Below are positions 1 through 64,000 of a stretch of DNA of 64,000 bases, in pieces; position 1 is the stretch's first letter, and each line of letters starts with the position of its first letter. The position numbers and the translations under genes are program-made. The DNA comes from Okapia johnstoni. Taxonomy: Eukaryota > Chordata > Mammalia > Artiodactyla > Giraffidae. The stretch spans positions 64,656,730 to 64,720,729 of the forward strand of contig CM044317.1 in assembly GCA_024291935.2 (NCBI GenBank). The letters are read 5' to 3'. The notes beneath the pieces are model-generated. The model ran no database searches. It was not told the origin of the DNA and was given only the letters and a program-made list of their open reading frames with translations.

Positions 1-1838
1 AACCACTGTGAACATTCATTTACAAGTCTTTTTTTTAGATGAATGTTTGTATTTATCTCAAGTAAACACCTAGTCTGGAATTTCCAGGTCACAAAGTAGG
101 GTAGGCATATGTTTCATTAAAACTTCTATTATAAAGGAATCTATGGAGATTGTGAAGTGAGACTGTTTAAATAAAAACAGGTGGCTGAAATGGGAAGTTG
201 TTTTTTCTTTTTGTGATCACACTGAATTTATCAGGGAGAGCAGTTTTATTTGAACATTGAAGAAATCTTTGTCACAATTTCAGTCCTCAAATGGGAATCT
301 CCACTAAATCAAGGAGACCATCTTAACTGATATGATGTTAGAGTGCTATTTATTTGTAAACGATTTGTTCTACTGGATCCACATGCCATTATTTTGTACC
401 AACACTAACAGCATATTTACTCCTCTTTAAACTGAGTCCTCTGTATTTCTACACAGAAAGACTGGTTGGTTGGGAAACTGGCCTAAAAAGGAAGCTCAAA
501 GTACTGGCAAAATCACTGGGATGAACCCCATCAAAAGCCTTTGCTGACTCCACTGAAACTTTATTCTTTAAAGCAGATTAAAATAATCATATGTTTTCTT
601 ATAAAGCAGAAAACTCTTCATTAATAACCTTGGAAATACTCAAAGGACTTTATCTATTCTGTTTTTATTTCCAAGTCATTTGCTTACAACCTATGGGGTC
701 TATAATGCATGCTTCTTTTTCCTGTTAACTGAATTAGATGCCTCATTAAAAACTCTTGACAGCAATGCCAAGTTAACTGGACTAGAAACAGACGCTGCTA
801 ATCCGAATGTTAACCAGCAGGCAACATTAAGGCACATATGACTTAGAACAAGGACCCAGGGTGCCATCAATCTGAGATGTTGAGGCCTTTGCAGAGCAAT
901 CTTTTAACAAGGTCTTATTTGTGTATGTTTCAGTAAGGTTTTAATCTCTGATTAGAAGGGAGGAAATAAAAAAGATTTACCTTGCCAATCTTTCAGCAAT
1001 ATAAAAAACTGAAATCTGATTTTGTCTGTTGGAAAAGTAGAGAGAAGACTCTTGATTCAAGTAAGAATTTTAGAAATTCAAAGTAGAGATACAGTTCTAT
1101 CAGCTGAAATGCATAGCCATGCCCTTGCATTTATGCCATCAGAAAACCTCAGCGCCCTTCAAAGAAAAGGCCTGACAAAACGCTTTTCAATGACTGAAAA
1201 GAAACTCTCGGACAGACATAGAAGGCAGAAGTGCCCCTGTTCTAGTAAGATTTTTTTCTTGCATAAAGATAACTTTGAAAGAGTCAAGCCAGCATATTCT
1301 TGTCATTGAGAATTCAGAGTCTGAAATTTCAAATACATTTTTATATCAACATTAGGCACTTGGTAGACATAAATCTTTTATAAAAAATTTATTTCTCTGT
1401 TAATACAAATTCCAACATCAACAAACAATAGTCCAGTGGAAAAATACTTAGCCATTAACATTGAAAACTTTTTAAATTTAATAAATAGAACTTTGGCATT
1501 CAAAATTCTAGCTGTAAACCCTATTAAAAAACAAAAACAAAAAACCAACCCCTTTACAAAAAAAGAGGCAAGGATAATAATCAGAAGGCATAAGCCAACC
1601 AGTGGCTTCACATTCTTTTTACAATAACTGTATTTCAATTAAGTCATGACTATTGTATTTACACATGAGGTATTCTGGGTGGTTCAAAAACTGAACCTAG
1701 TTTATAAAAACCACCAGTCATAGTGACTGATGGTATACTCTGCTGTGCTTTTAATGTAACCACCTAGCACCTTACTACTTCTTGTCATCACACCAATGTG
1801 ATGCTGAATTTCATGTTTATGTATTTAAATAACTATTT

Positions 1839-1873
1839 ATACATATATATATATATACACACACATACACACA
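1839..1873. repeat. (TA)n(CA)n simple repeat
   Basis: A short compound TA/CA tract in the probable 3' UTR. Confidence 0.8.
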
Positions 1874-4800
1874 AATTACTACATTCCAAAGGAGCTTCCT
1901 GCTCACTAAACAGGGAAAAGGTTGGACTCCAAAGACATATTATCTGATAACTCCCTTTATGTTTATTAAGGTATCTACCTAATAACGAAAAACTGCTCCT
2001 TGCTTTAAACAAAAATCCTTAATCAAGTCTATTTACAGAAGAACAAGGTGCAATAATCATCAACATTCTTACAGCTCATGTAAATAGAAATGAATGCTTA
2101 CTGCAGGCAAAAAGGCACAAAAGGTTCTTCATGTATGCAGTTGCAAAAGTGTTGTTAATGACATTGATTTGAAACTACATTCTTAATACACTCAATGCTT
2201 CTTTTAAATAAGATAAAAATCCAAATATCCAAAACCTTTCCCTCTTCATGATTAAATGCAGGGTATTATTATACAGCAATTTCCAGCATGACATTTTGGG
2301 GTGAAGCTAGAAATTTTATGTTTTGTGAACACTGGAAAACAACTGTCAAAAATAGAAACAAAATGAATTAACTTTGGCTCTGAGACCTCTAGCTACTGGC
2401 AATTTCAAATGACACTGTCTGAGCAAGCATGGTTATGAGAATTGCTTATTTCTGTAATTATGTATCTACAGTGATACAAAGCTGCATAAGAGAATGCCAA
2501 AATCCAAAGATGTGCCTGAGCTGAACTATGTGATGTAAAAATATAGTCCAAGTTCTCAGCTACTATATTATTCAATGAACTATTACTGATACTGAAAGAA
2601 CATTCTCCTAATAAAGTAGTTCCTTTAAAAATGCCATCTAAGAGAATCCTATTAATAAGTCTTGAACTATGACAAAATTTATAATCTCATGAGTCATTCA
2701 ATATTGTACATTTTTGTGGAAATGTACAATATCCATTTTAGCAACACTTTCCAGCCCTTGAGATTGTCTCTAACGAGCTACTGAAAGAAGTCTAATTCAG
2801 CTTAATAAATTGTCATGACCAAAACAAATGTCACTAAAATAAAATATGGTTAACATTAAATACTGACTCCTATTTCAGACTCAAAAAGGGGCCACGCTTA
2901 TTTAAATAAAAAAAAAAAGAAACAAACTCAGGTATGGCTTACCAAAGTCAATACTTAAGCAAATTTCAAACAGACTTACTTTAAAACTTAGGTTAATTTC
3001 CACCTCAGACAGATAATCACTGTAATAACTCCTAAGAATATCCTACTTCAAACTAGGACACAACACTATAGAGTTTCTAGTTGTCCACCTTACCTCGTCT
3101 AACAGTAAAATCTTTGTTTTTAAAGAGATATCATTATTCTTACTATTCTAACATAAAAGGTTGTCTTGGAGAGGGGAATTTTCTGAAAAATCAAAATTAA
3201 ATACTGACAAATTAGACTACTAATAGCTTTATTTCCCCCCAAATTCCCTCCAAGTCTGTCTGCTTATTTTCTAGGCCCCTTTACAAAACCCAGACTCCAA
3301 GAGATTAAGTCTGTAATTCAAGGTTATACTTAAATTAATACATCTTACTTCTCCTTTTTATGGAGAGGATACATTTTGGAAGCTGAAATATATCAGCAGT
3401 AGTTAGTTAATTTTCTGTTAGGTTAAAATTTTTTACCCCAAGATACATGAATTAAGTCAAATTTTTTGAGTTTTAGAAAACTAACTCATTTTTTAAAAAT
3501 ATAAATTATTTTATCACAACAAAGGCGGAAAACAAAGTATCTACAGTGGTCAAAACAAACGACCAAAAGCTTGTTTAAACAACACTAATAATCATAAAAC
3601 TCCCAAACACATACATCTTAGTAAGAACCTAATGATCCAAATCAGTGATTACTTGCCCATTATCACTATCATTTTAGGGTACCTTTATTTTCAAAATTGT
3701 GGAAGTTGAGGGTGGGGGGAGGGGATTCTATTCAAAGAGATGTAAAAATGTGTGCTATACTTGTGGATTATCTATTTTAGATGCTAATTATCTACTTTAC
3801 TGTAGATGACCATTTTTACAGATACTAATTTTTACAAGGCAGAATTCTTTGTATCAGATTTTTGGTATAAATTTACTACTCCTTGATTGTCTTCAAACCA
3901 CCAACATTCAAAAACAGACGAACATCTTAGAAAGCCAAATTCTTGCTAGTGACCAAGTCCCTCCTTTTTAGGTTAAGGACCATGGGAAGCAGAATCCCTA
4001 CAATGCACTGATTTCTTAGTGTCCAGATCCTAAGACATAAAATGGCAGGGAGGACTCAGGCACTGAACGGAAGGGAAGACTCATGTCCTTACAGTGTATT
4101 ATAACTGATCGCTGAAATGTAATTAGTGAATAACTACGGAGAACTGTATATAAGTCAAATTCTGAGCTGAATGTCTTCCTGGGTAGTTTCTTTGAAGGTC
4201 TATCCCAAATATGTTTTCGCTGCTGAAATTATTCAGGAACATATTTTTCTAGGAGCAGCCTTTATACCATTAATATAAGTCTGGCAAGAAAACAGACATG
4301 TGATCTGCTCTTGCCCCAAACAGTATTCTCCAGCTTGATTAACATCCCTTGTTCCTTCTACCGATGATTTGTCTTGACCTAAATGAGACTTGGGGCTGTA
4401 TCAAGAGATAAATCAAAACCAATGTGTAAAGGACAATGATGGCCACAACTAAGTACATTCAAAAGAATGCAATAAATGCCCTGAAGGTAATAATTATATA
4501 CTCCTTCCAAGATACAACTAAAATAGGGAAATACTCATTTGGAAGTTTAAATGATTCCATGTCTACTAAAAATATCAGTTGCATTTCATAGTGATATCCT
4601 ATACCCCAGAAAAACAACTAACCTGGGCAAGTTTATATTCTATTCCTGTTTTTAATGTACTTTACCTAATAAAAGGAATTTCAGTATCACTTAGGTTTTG
4701 ACTTTGTTTTATGCTAGTGATAATTCAGATATAAAGAATACAGGTTGATTTTTTCTTAAAGTGGTTTCAACTTTAAAACAGATATAAAACTGTTAAAAAT

Positions 4801-4913
4801 GTAAACATTTGAGATTTGGATAAATAAGTTATTATTCCAGAGTCATTTTGTTCATTTCACAATAATGATCTGAGGCCTTAGGTTTGCATTAATTATACAT
4901 GGCTTTGTTTACA

Positions 4914-4916
<3 letters not shown>

Positions 4917-4953
<37 letters not shown>
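4917..4953. repeat. (AT)n microsatellite
   Basis: About 18 perfect AT units within the probable CEP85L 3' UTR. Likely length-polymorphic. Confidence 0.95.
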
Positions 4954-4955
<2 letters not shown>

Positions 4956-5743
4956 CTATAAATAAAAATTGTAAATAGTAAGGGACATGTTAAAATTAGT
5001 TCAGATTATGTTAAATCACCTTGTAATACACAAATTACAATGCTAATGGGAATAACCATCACATCAGTATTTCACACCTCTTAGACGATTCACAATCACT
5101 CTGGAAAAATAGCTGACTTATCTATGGTACGAAAATCAACCCAACCCCACAACCTCACCATCTCAGCACAGCGATCGTTCAAAACACAAAAGGTTTTGCT
5201 GCTGTACTACTGTTACAACACTTGCCTAGTGTGGGAACTCTTGCTGAGCCAACCCTTGAAAACCCCAAGTACAACACAAGCTTCTCCGTGAAGAAAAAAA
5301 AAAAAAGCACAAGAATAAAGTGTGTGCCTTTCTCAGAAGCTTTGCTTTGATTTTAGAAATTCTTATAATTTTGTAAATAAGTACACATGCACACATACAC
5401 ACACAATTATGTGATTAAAAGAAATCCTATCCCTTTATCTGAAGGGCACTCTTCACAGCTTGGTCCTACAATCAGTAGTTGGAGAATACAGATTTTTTTT
5501 TCTTATACATTTTATCATATTTTTCAAATGGCAATTTAATTTTTTTTGCCTGATTAGATAAGCCCCTCTGAAACTTTCTCACATCCCAATTCTTTTGCAA
5601 CAGAACAAATCCACAGAAAAAAACCTATGCAGCAAGACACATGTCACTTGTAACTTTCTATCATGGCTCCTAAAAAGAAACATGAAGAACTTAACACAGC
5701 AGCACTTCGCAATGGGTCATTATTGCTGTGGGACCAACACTAG

Positions 5744-58600
<52,857 letters not shown>

Positions 58601-58601
58601 C

Positions 58602-58978
58602 TGGTGGTACTGGTTGAACTGATTCCTCAAAATGATGCTGAAGTTCTAACCCCCAATACCTCAGAATGGAGCCTCATTTAGAAATACAGACTCTGCAGAT
58701 AAAGTCAAGATGAAGTCATTAGACTAACACAAAAGGGGAAATGTGAACACAGACATGCACAGAGGGAAGACTGGGTAAAGAGATGAACATAACATGATTG
58801 CCAGAAAGTCACCAGAAACCAGCCTGAAACAGACTTTTATTCGCAGCCCTCAGAAGGAAGTCATTCTGCTGACACCTTGATTCTGAACTTTTAACCTCCA
58901 GGACTGTGGGACATAACTTTCTGTTGTGTAAGCTACCTTGTTTGTGTGTTATGGCAGCTCTAAGAAACTAATACAGTT
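58602..58978 (+). mobile_element. MLT1-type LTR, old
   Basis: Phrases 'ttctaacccccaatacctca', 'aacacagacatgcacagagg', 'cagccctcagaaggaagtca' and 'gacaccttgattctgaactt', with the end 'agaaactaatacag'. Confidence 0.65.
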
Positions 58979-59480
58979 GGTAAATCAAACAGAAACACAA
59001 ATTCCTTGGCAAGCTAAGAGATGCTACACGAACACCAAAAAGCAACTTTCAAGGAATTCAAATTTGCAGCAATATCTTTATCCTTTGCTTTCCAAAAACC
59101 TACTGGCAAGACTTGCTTCTGAATAAACAGTAACTGGGCGACATCAACTAGTCCTAGATTAAACCTTTAAAGTGCCTGTCAAGTAATACTAGGACAGGAT
59201 GTTTCAGGCAGCAGCAGATGAACAGAGAATGGTAGAAACTAGGTGGCAACAGGACACATAACTTTGTCAAATGGGCAGATATTTGGAGTCGAGATGACAC
59301 ACAGGGTTACAGGGACAGGTTAGTCAGAGATTTAGCTTTTGAATTTCATTCTTTCTTCTGCCTAACATACAACTCAGGTTGACACTGGGCCAACATGCAT
59401 CAGTATGGATATATTAGTTGTTGCAGTACCGAAGCATTTTCACTGTGGTTGAAAACAGATGCTGCCCAAACACCTTGAAA
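58979..59480. other. Intron, non-coding
   Basis: Nothing recognised. Confidence 0.4.
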
Positions 59481-59656
59481 GGGTTTCCCTAGTGGCTAGA
59501 TGGTAAAGAATCTGCCTGCATTGCAGGAGATCCAGGTTCAATCCCTGGGTCAGGAAGAGCCCCTGGAGAAGAAAATGGAAACCCACTCCAGTATTCTTGC
59601 CTGGAGTCCACGGGGTCACAAAGAGTCAGACATAACCGAGCGACTGACACTTTCAA
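59481..59656 (+). mobile_element. Bov-tA SINE
   Basis: Head 'tttccctagtggctagatgg', B box 'ggttcaatccctgg', end 'cgactgacactttc', with a deletion in the body. Confidence 0.92.
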
Positions 59657-60765
59657 GCCCCCTGAATGTCCTATCCACTACCCAGGCCACTCCTCAGAGT
59701 TTTCCATCACCCAACAAAGAGTTACTTCCTGGCATAAATGGGGGCCTTCAGGACACCACTCATGGCATCATTCCTGATTGGCTGGTTTCTACTAACCAGT
59801 CTCTCAAAATTCTCCCATCTCGACACTGTCTACCAGCTTATGTTTAGTCACCAGAGCTAGGATTCAAATACAGGCAGCCCAACACTGTCTCACTCTTTCT
59901 ATTATGGCCCAGATGACCAAGGAGGTATTTCAAATTTCATATCACAGGAGCTGGAAAAAATGTTTGACAGTAACTGCTCTTAAAAACTTAAGAGACAATT
60001 AAGCACTATAAACAATATTGCTGATATTAAGAGAAAGTCTTCTGCTTATCACAACTCCATGTTACTTAATGACTAGCAATTTAATGGGTAGTCATTTCAT
60101 GCAATTTAGTCAAACCGTAGTTCAAACAGGAATTCATTAAAAATGGTAACAACTAAGACCATATTAATAATTGTAAAACTCAACATAAGTTGTGGAAATT
60201 ATCAGAATGATATGGTGAACTGTTTGTGCTGTAACTATTTCACTTGTAGAATAGAAGTGAATATATATTTAATTCATATATTGAATTGTATATTAATCTC
60301 CTGGTAACAGGTTACAGATATTTTAAATACTGGTTTTTTTATATCGTTTTCATGCCTAACAGAAAACTTCTAAGATAGCTTGAGCATCTACGGTATCCTC
60401 TTCCAAGAATCTGTTAAAGTTTCCTCCATTGCAGATTACAAGTCAGGAAAGACCTATACCATGATATTTTAAGTATGCTTTACTTTACACATCTTGTACT
60501 TATTTCAGTAAGACAAGTACCTAGACAATAGATGATGATCTTTACAAGATGACATGAATTATTCTATTCTGGTTCCACAAGTTAGCTGCTAAAAATTTTT
60601 CCCACGGTTGACAACTTCCTAAGGAAGTCTTTTCTTATTTTATAAAGCTTCTTGGCATCAAGAAAGAAGTAAAGAAAAGAAAAAAGTAGGTCTGCAGGAG
60701 AAAAGCAATCAATAATATACTTGGTTTACAGCACTTCAGCCACTGACAAGATGGACTGCTGAAGT
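59657..60765. other. Intron, non-coding
   Basis: Unrecognised AT-rich intron. Confidence 0.45.
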
Positions 60766-60832
60766 ACTGAGTTGGCCAAAACTGTAACAGTGTATGGAAA
60801 AACTTGAATGAACTTTTTGGCCAATCCAATAC
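60766..60832. mobile_element. Mariner-type miniature element remnant
   Basis: An imperfect palindrome with terminal inverted repeats 'gttggccaaaac' and 'tttttggccaatcc' around a short spacer containing 'tatggaaaaacttgaatgaa', as in the short ruminant mariner repeats. Confidence 0.75.
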
Positions 60833-61032
60833 TTGCCAGATACATTTATGAATATATGTAAAACAAAATATGAGACTTTATTCTTCCGATTTGTAGCTTC
60901 CTTGATCTAAACCCTTTAGAAAACAAAAAAAAATGAGCAAATAGGAAGAAAGGAAAGGAAACCTTTCTCTGTAATTAAGATGCAGTAAACAATTACCAAA
61001 CCAGTTGCATGGTAGTCTTCTTACTAAACTTC
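60833..61032. other. Intron, non-coding
   Basis: Nothing recognised. Confidence 0.4.
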
Positions 61033-61104
61033 AATCCCGATTCATAAAATGGTCTAAAAATGAGAATGAATCCTGACAATCAAATGCTGCAGGCGGTGTG
61101 TAAT
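61033..61104. repeat. Left copy of a long direct repeat around a SINE
   Basis: About 70 bases beginning 'aatcccgattcataaaa' and containing 'aaatgctgcagg', repeated with a few mismatches at 61306-61384. Confidence 0.85.
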
Positions 61105-61303
61105 TAGTTGCTCAGTCGTGTCGGACTCAGCAACCCCATGGACTATAGCCCGCCAGGCTCCTCTGTCTGTGGGAATTCTCCAAACAAGAATACTGGAGTG
61201 GGTTGCCATGCCCTCCATCAGGGGAACTTCCCAACCCAGGGATCAAACCCAGGTCTCCCACGTTGCAGGCAGATTCTTGACCATCTAAGCCACCAGGGAA
61301 GCC
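61105..61303 (-). mobile_element. Bov-tA SINE
   Basis: Reverse orientation; body 'gttgctcagtcgtgtcggac', head at the right ('taagccaccagggaagcc'), reverse B box 'gggatcaaaccc'. Confidence 0.93.
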
Positions 61304-61305
61304 TT

Positions 61306-61384
61306 AATCCTGATTCATAAAAATAGTTTAAAAATCAGAATGAATCCTAACAACCAAATGCTGCAGGTAGAGTTACATGTAATT
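61306..61384. repeat. Right copy of the long direct repeat
   Basis: It begins 'aatcctgattcataaaaa' and contains 'aaatgctgcagg'; see the left copy at 61033. Confidence 0.85.
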
Positions 61385-61649
61385 TTAAAAGCCTGTTTAT
61401 ATCTGCCCTACACTGAAAATGACAATTATGGAAACATGTTACCTTGTAAGGCTTTTATAATGAGGCCTTAGTATATGCTATTCTAAATGAAGTCATAGAA
61501 CACAATTTGAAACACCTAGCAAGAGTTACTAAAATCATAGCAAGGCAGCTATTGTACCTTTTTGATTTTACACACTATATAAACAACTATGTTACTTAAG
61601 ATATACAGAAAAGAAACAACTGATGAAATTTTATTTTTAATATAATTTA

Positions 61650-61835
61650 TAGCAAATTGGAAGTTTGTATCCTTTGACCTACATCTTCCCATCTCCCCAC
61701 CACCCCAACCTCTGGTAACCACCACTCTAGTTTCTATTTCTGTAAGTTTGGCATTTTTAGATTCTATATGTAACTAACATCATACGGTATTTGTCTTCCT
61801 CTGACTTATGTCATTTGGTCAACTAACTTTCACAA
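61650..61835 (-). mobile_element. L1 3' fragment, old
   Basis: Reverse-oriented L1 phrases 'tctggtaaccaccactctag' and 'atgtaactaacatcatacgg'. A decayed plus-oriented piece may follow to about 62010. Confidence 0.65.
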
Positions 61836-62269
61836 GGGGTGCAAAGCTGATTAAATGGGAACTGAATTTGGTATCTAATCAAAAGAAGTGAAAAATGTAT
61901 GTCTACAAAGACCTACAGGCAAACACTTCATCACTCCAAACTGGAAACAAACCATTAACTGATAAACGGATAAACTGTGCCACATCCACAAAATGCAATA
62001 CTAACTTAACAAAAACAAAATGTATACCTAACCGTCGCGGGCCTAAACTTTATTTTTCTCTCTACCTCAAAGTAAGATTGCAGTGATATCAAGGTCTTGC
62101 CTGCCTGGGGAAAATGTATAAGTACTCAAAGATGCACTATGGATGATACAATGCACTACCTCAGCTATAATTTCCTACCTATTCATCACTACGGTACTAT
62201 TTTACGTTGACAAATAATTGATAGAGAAAAGATCAGGTGAAGTAAATACTGTACACCAAGGATGCAAAA

Positions 62270-62868
62270 ACAGAGTTGGTAATGAAGGGCAGCAGAATAT
62301 GCCACTCCAAAATACAACTGTAGGAGCTCATCCACATGCCACCATAATTAATGACATATTAATTATTTTGAGCTGTAGGCACTTGAAATCTAGCCAATGC
62401 AGGGAGAGGCTTTTTCTGAATTCCACTCTTTGCCTAAAGACAGATCCTCCCAAAGGAACTCAACTGTCAAAAATCCCCTCCCTGGGAGTTTCATCAGTCA
62501 GAGAGGATTGGCTCTTATCACAGAAAAGAAGACCAGAAGCAGACAGTGTGCCCAGACAAACTCCCTCACAGGTCACCATCTCTCCTATCTATTCTTCTAA
62601 GGCCTGTTCGTCGCTCTTAAAAATCATGTGTCTCCCTTGAGAGGCCTGTACCCTTCCTCTGCTTTTCTTGAATCGAGCGGTATCTAATCCTGAATTCTAA
62701 AGCCACCACTCTGAGCTCCTCATTCTTCCCTGAGTATCTTCCAGGGGTACACCAGGTATACATGTTAATAAACTTCTATTTGTTTCTCTTGTAATCTATC
62801 TTTTACTACAAGGGTCTCAGCTAAGAACTAAGAATGGTAGAGAGAAAATTATTTGTCCTCCCATACAA
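62270..62868 (+). mobile_element. LTR-like element (ERV1-type LTR, tentative)
   Basis: An LTR-style layout: a promoter-like upstream part, a polyadenylation signal in 'gttaataaacttctatttgt', a T-rich stretch, then the U5-like 'acaagggtctcagctaagaa' ending near '...cctcccatacaaca'. No internal viral genes are seen beside it, so it would be a solo LTR. The 140-codon frame across its left part is not taken as a gene. The family is not named with certainty. Confidence 0.5.
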
Positions 62869-63575
62869 CAACCTACAAGCTGGTTCTTAAGAGCTGCCAA
62901 AACTTAATAAAAAGAAAAAGTATAAAAAATAAATAAAATTATGAATCACTATACTATACATCTGAAACAAACAAACAAAAAAGAACAAAGCAGCTGTCCA
63001 ATAGGACAGGGGGCAATCCTGCTCCCAAATATGAAAAAGAAGAAAGTATTTTATATTCAAATAACGTCTTCCCTATAACCAGTAGTAACACATTTTCGTC
63101 CCAAGTATTTAGAAAACAAGAATTTCCATTCAATAAAGTTGTAACTGGTCGGGACAGGAATACAATTTTGTGGCAGAATTTCAAGTCATCAGCCATGTTT
63201 CTACTTGCCCATAACTAATGTAAGTAATCAAAGAGAAAGTAATTTAAACATATGAATATATAATTTATAGCTTGTGAATAATAATAAAACTTTAACTAGA
63301 CAGGAACATGAAATCTAGAAGATAATTAGAAAGGCATGTAGCTGTGAGCGAACTTCAAGTATGGCACAGAAAGGAAGTCATCAAAGTCACGAACATTTCA
63401 AAATCTGTTCAGCAAAACAAGGACACCTTTTACAAGTAAACATTTTTCATACATAAATGGTAGTCACCAAACTCAGGGAGGGAGGGGAACTCCTCATTTA
63501 GATGTTTTACCTAAAAATGCATAAGATACACTGTTGCAGTGGTGGTTTAGACAAGAAAACAGTAGACTAGCCACA
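62869..63575. other. Intron, non-coding
   Basis: Nothing recognised. Confidence 0.4.
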
Positions 63576-63587
63576 CAGTCTAGCCAG

Positions 63588-63800
63588 AGTGTTCTGGCTC
63601 AGTCATGTCTGACTCTTTGTAACCCCACCAGCTGGGGCCCACCCAGCTCCTCTGCCAATGGAATTTTCCAGGCAAGAATACTGGAGTGGGTTGGCATTTC
63701 CTACTCCAGGGGATCTTCCCTACCCAGGGATTGAATCTGTCTCTCTGATAGCCCCTGCACTGGCAGGCAGATTCCTTACCACTGTGCCACTTGGGAAACC
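63588..63800 (-). mobile_element. Bov-tA SINE
   Basis: Reverse orientation, with 'gaattttccaggcaagaata' and head 'gtgccacttgggaaacc'. Direct repeats CAGTCTAGCCAG (63576) and CAGTCTAGTCAG (63801). Confidence 0.92.
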
Positions 63801-64000
63801 CAGTCTAGTCAGTGTACTAGGAAAACTTCTCTGCATCGAGACCCCAACCACCCAGAATTCTAACATATGTATGGCCACCTCTTATTGTAAACAGCAAATT
63901 CCAGTCTAATAATTGATACATGAATAACTGAAAACATGCATCTACAACAATCCCAAATATATCTATTTAGATGAGACCCAGATGCTATGAAAATATGTTG

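Larger units (their letters stand above)
1..5743 (-). other. CEP85L: Probable CEP85L 3' UTR and downstream flank
   Basis: AT-rich sequence directly after the stop codon with almost no interspersed repeats, in contrast to the introns; this is the usual look of a long 3' UTR. Several AATAAA hexamers occur on the minus strand (for example at 3233-3228, 1393-1388, 565-560 and 354-349), so alternative polyadenylation is possible. The true cleavage site cannot be fixed by eye. The open frames inside look spurious. Confidence 0.55.

Noticed and set aside
62218..62640. 140-codon plus-strand open frame
   Set aside because: Runs across an LTR-like element; composition and context fit a non-coding LTR.

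Overview
This is a window of ruminant nuclear DNA (cattle, sheep, goat or a close relative). It is AT-rich and intron-dominated, and it is packed with repeats found together only in ruminants: BovB (RTE) LINEs, Bov-tA and Bov-A2 SINEs, CHR-type tRNA-derived SINEs and ruminant L1. Older mammalian layers (L2, MIR-like, MER5A, MLT1-type LTRs) lie underneath. No bacterial or phage feature, CRISPR array or operon is present. One host gene is supported: the 3' half of CEP85L (centrosomal protein 85-like), on the minus strand. Ten exons between 57973 and 5744 have GT/AG borders on the minus strand. Their phases join without a break into 465 codons plus a stop (1398 bases), giving the coiled-coil C-terminal half of the protein. 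The 5' exons, including the start codon, lie beyond the right edge. The 5.7 kb left of the stop codon is nearly free of interspersed repeats and is most simply read as a long 3' UTR followed by flanking DNA. Layout: 1-5743 is 3' UTR or flank. The terminal exon is at 5744-5907. The last intron (to 16127) holds an old L2 broken by a near full-length but dead ruminant L1 (6898-12825), which itself carries a Bov-A2 SINE. Exons follow at 16127-16358 and 18273-18377. The next intron holds a BovB with an inverted 5' part (21032-23076) and several 3' BovB fragments and SINEs. Six exons are clustered or spaced at 28808-28858, 29583-29700, 32972-33126, 35200-35352, 39113-39292 and 44434-44551. The intron from 44552 to 57851 holds a BovB/L1/KRAB zinc-finger chimera (46029-48012), an MLT1-type LTR, a further BovB, a younger L1 nested in an older one (52081-55767) and a second inverted BovB inside an LTR. 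The exon at 57852-57973 is the first one in the window. From there to the right edge there is intron with an LTR-like element, a mariner remnant and SINEs. The most unusual structure is the 46.0-48.0 kb insertion. On the minus strand it reads as an apparent KRAB zinc-finger transcript 5' end, then about 70 bases of antisense L1, then the 3' half of a BovB, and the whole is bracketed by a 12-base near-perfect direct repeat. I read it as one retrotransposition event with template switching. I found no new multi-gene biological system; the points of interest are retrotransposon mechanics and possible effects on CEP85L transcripts.
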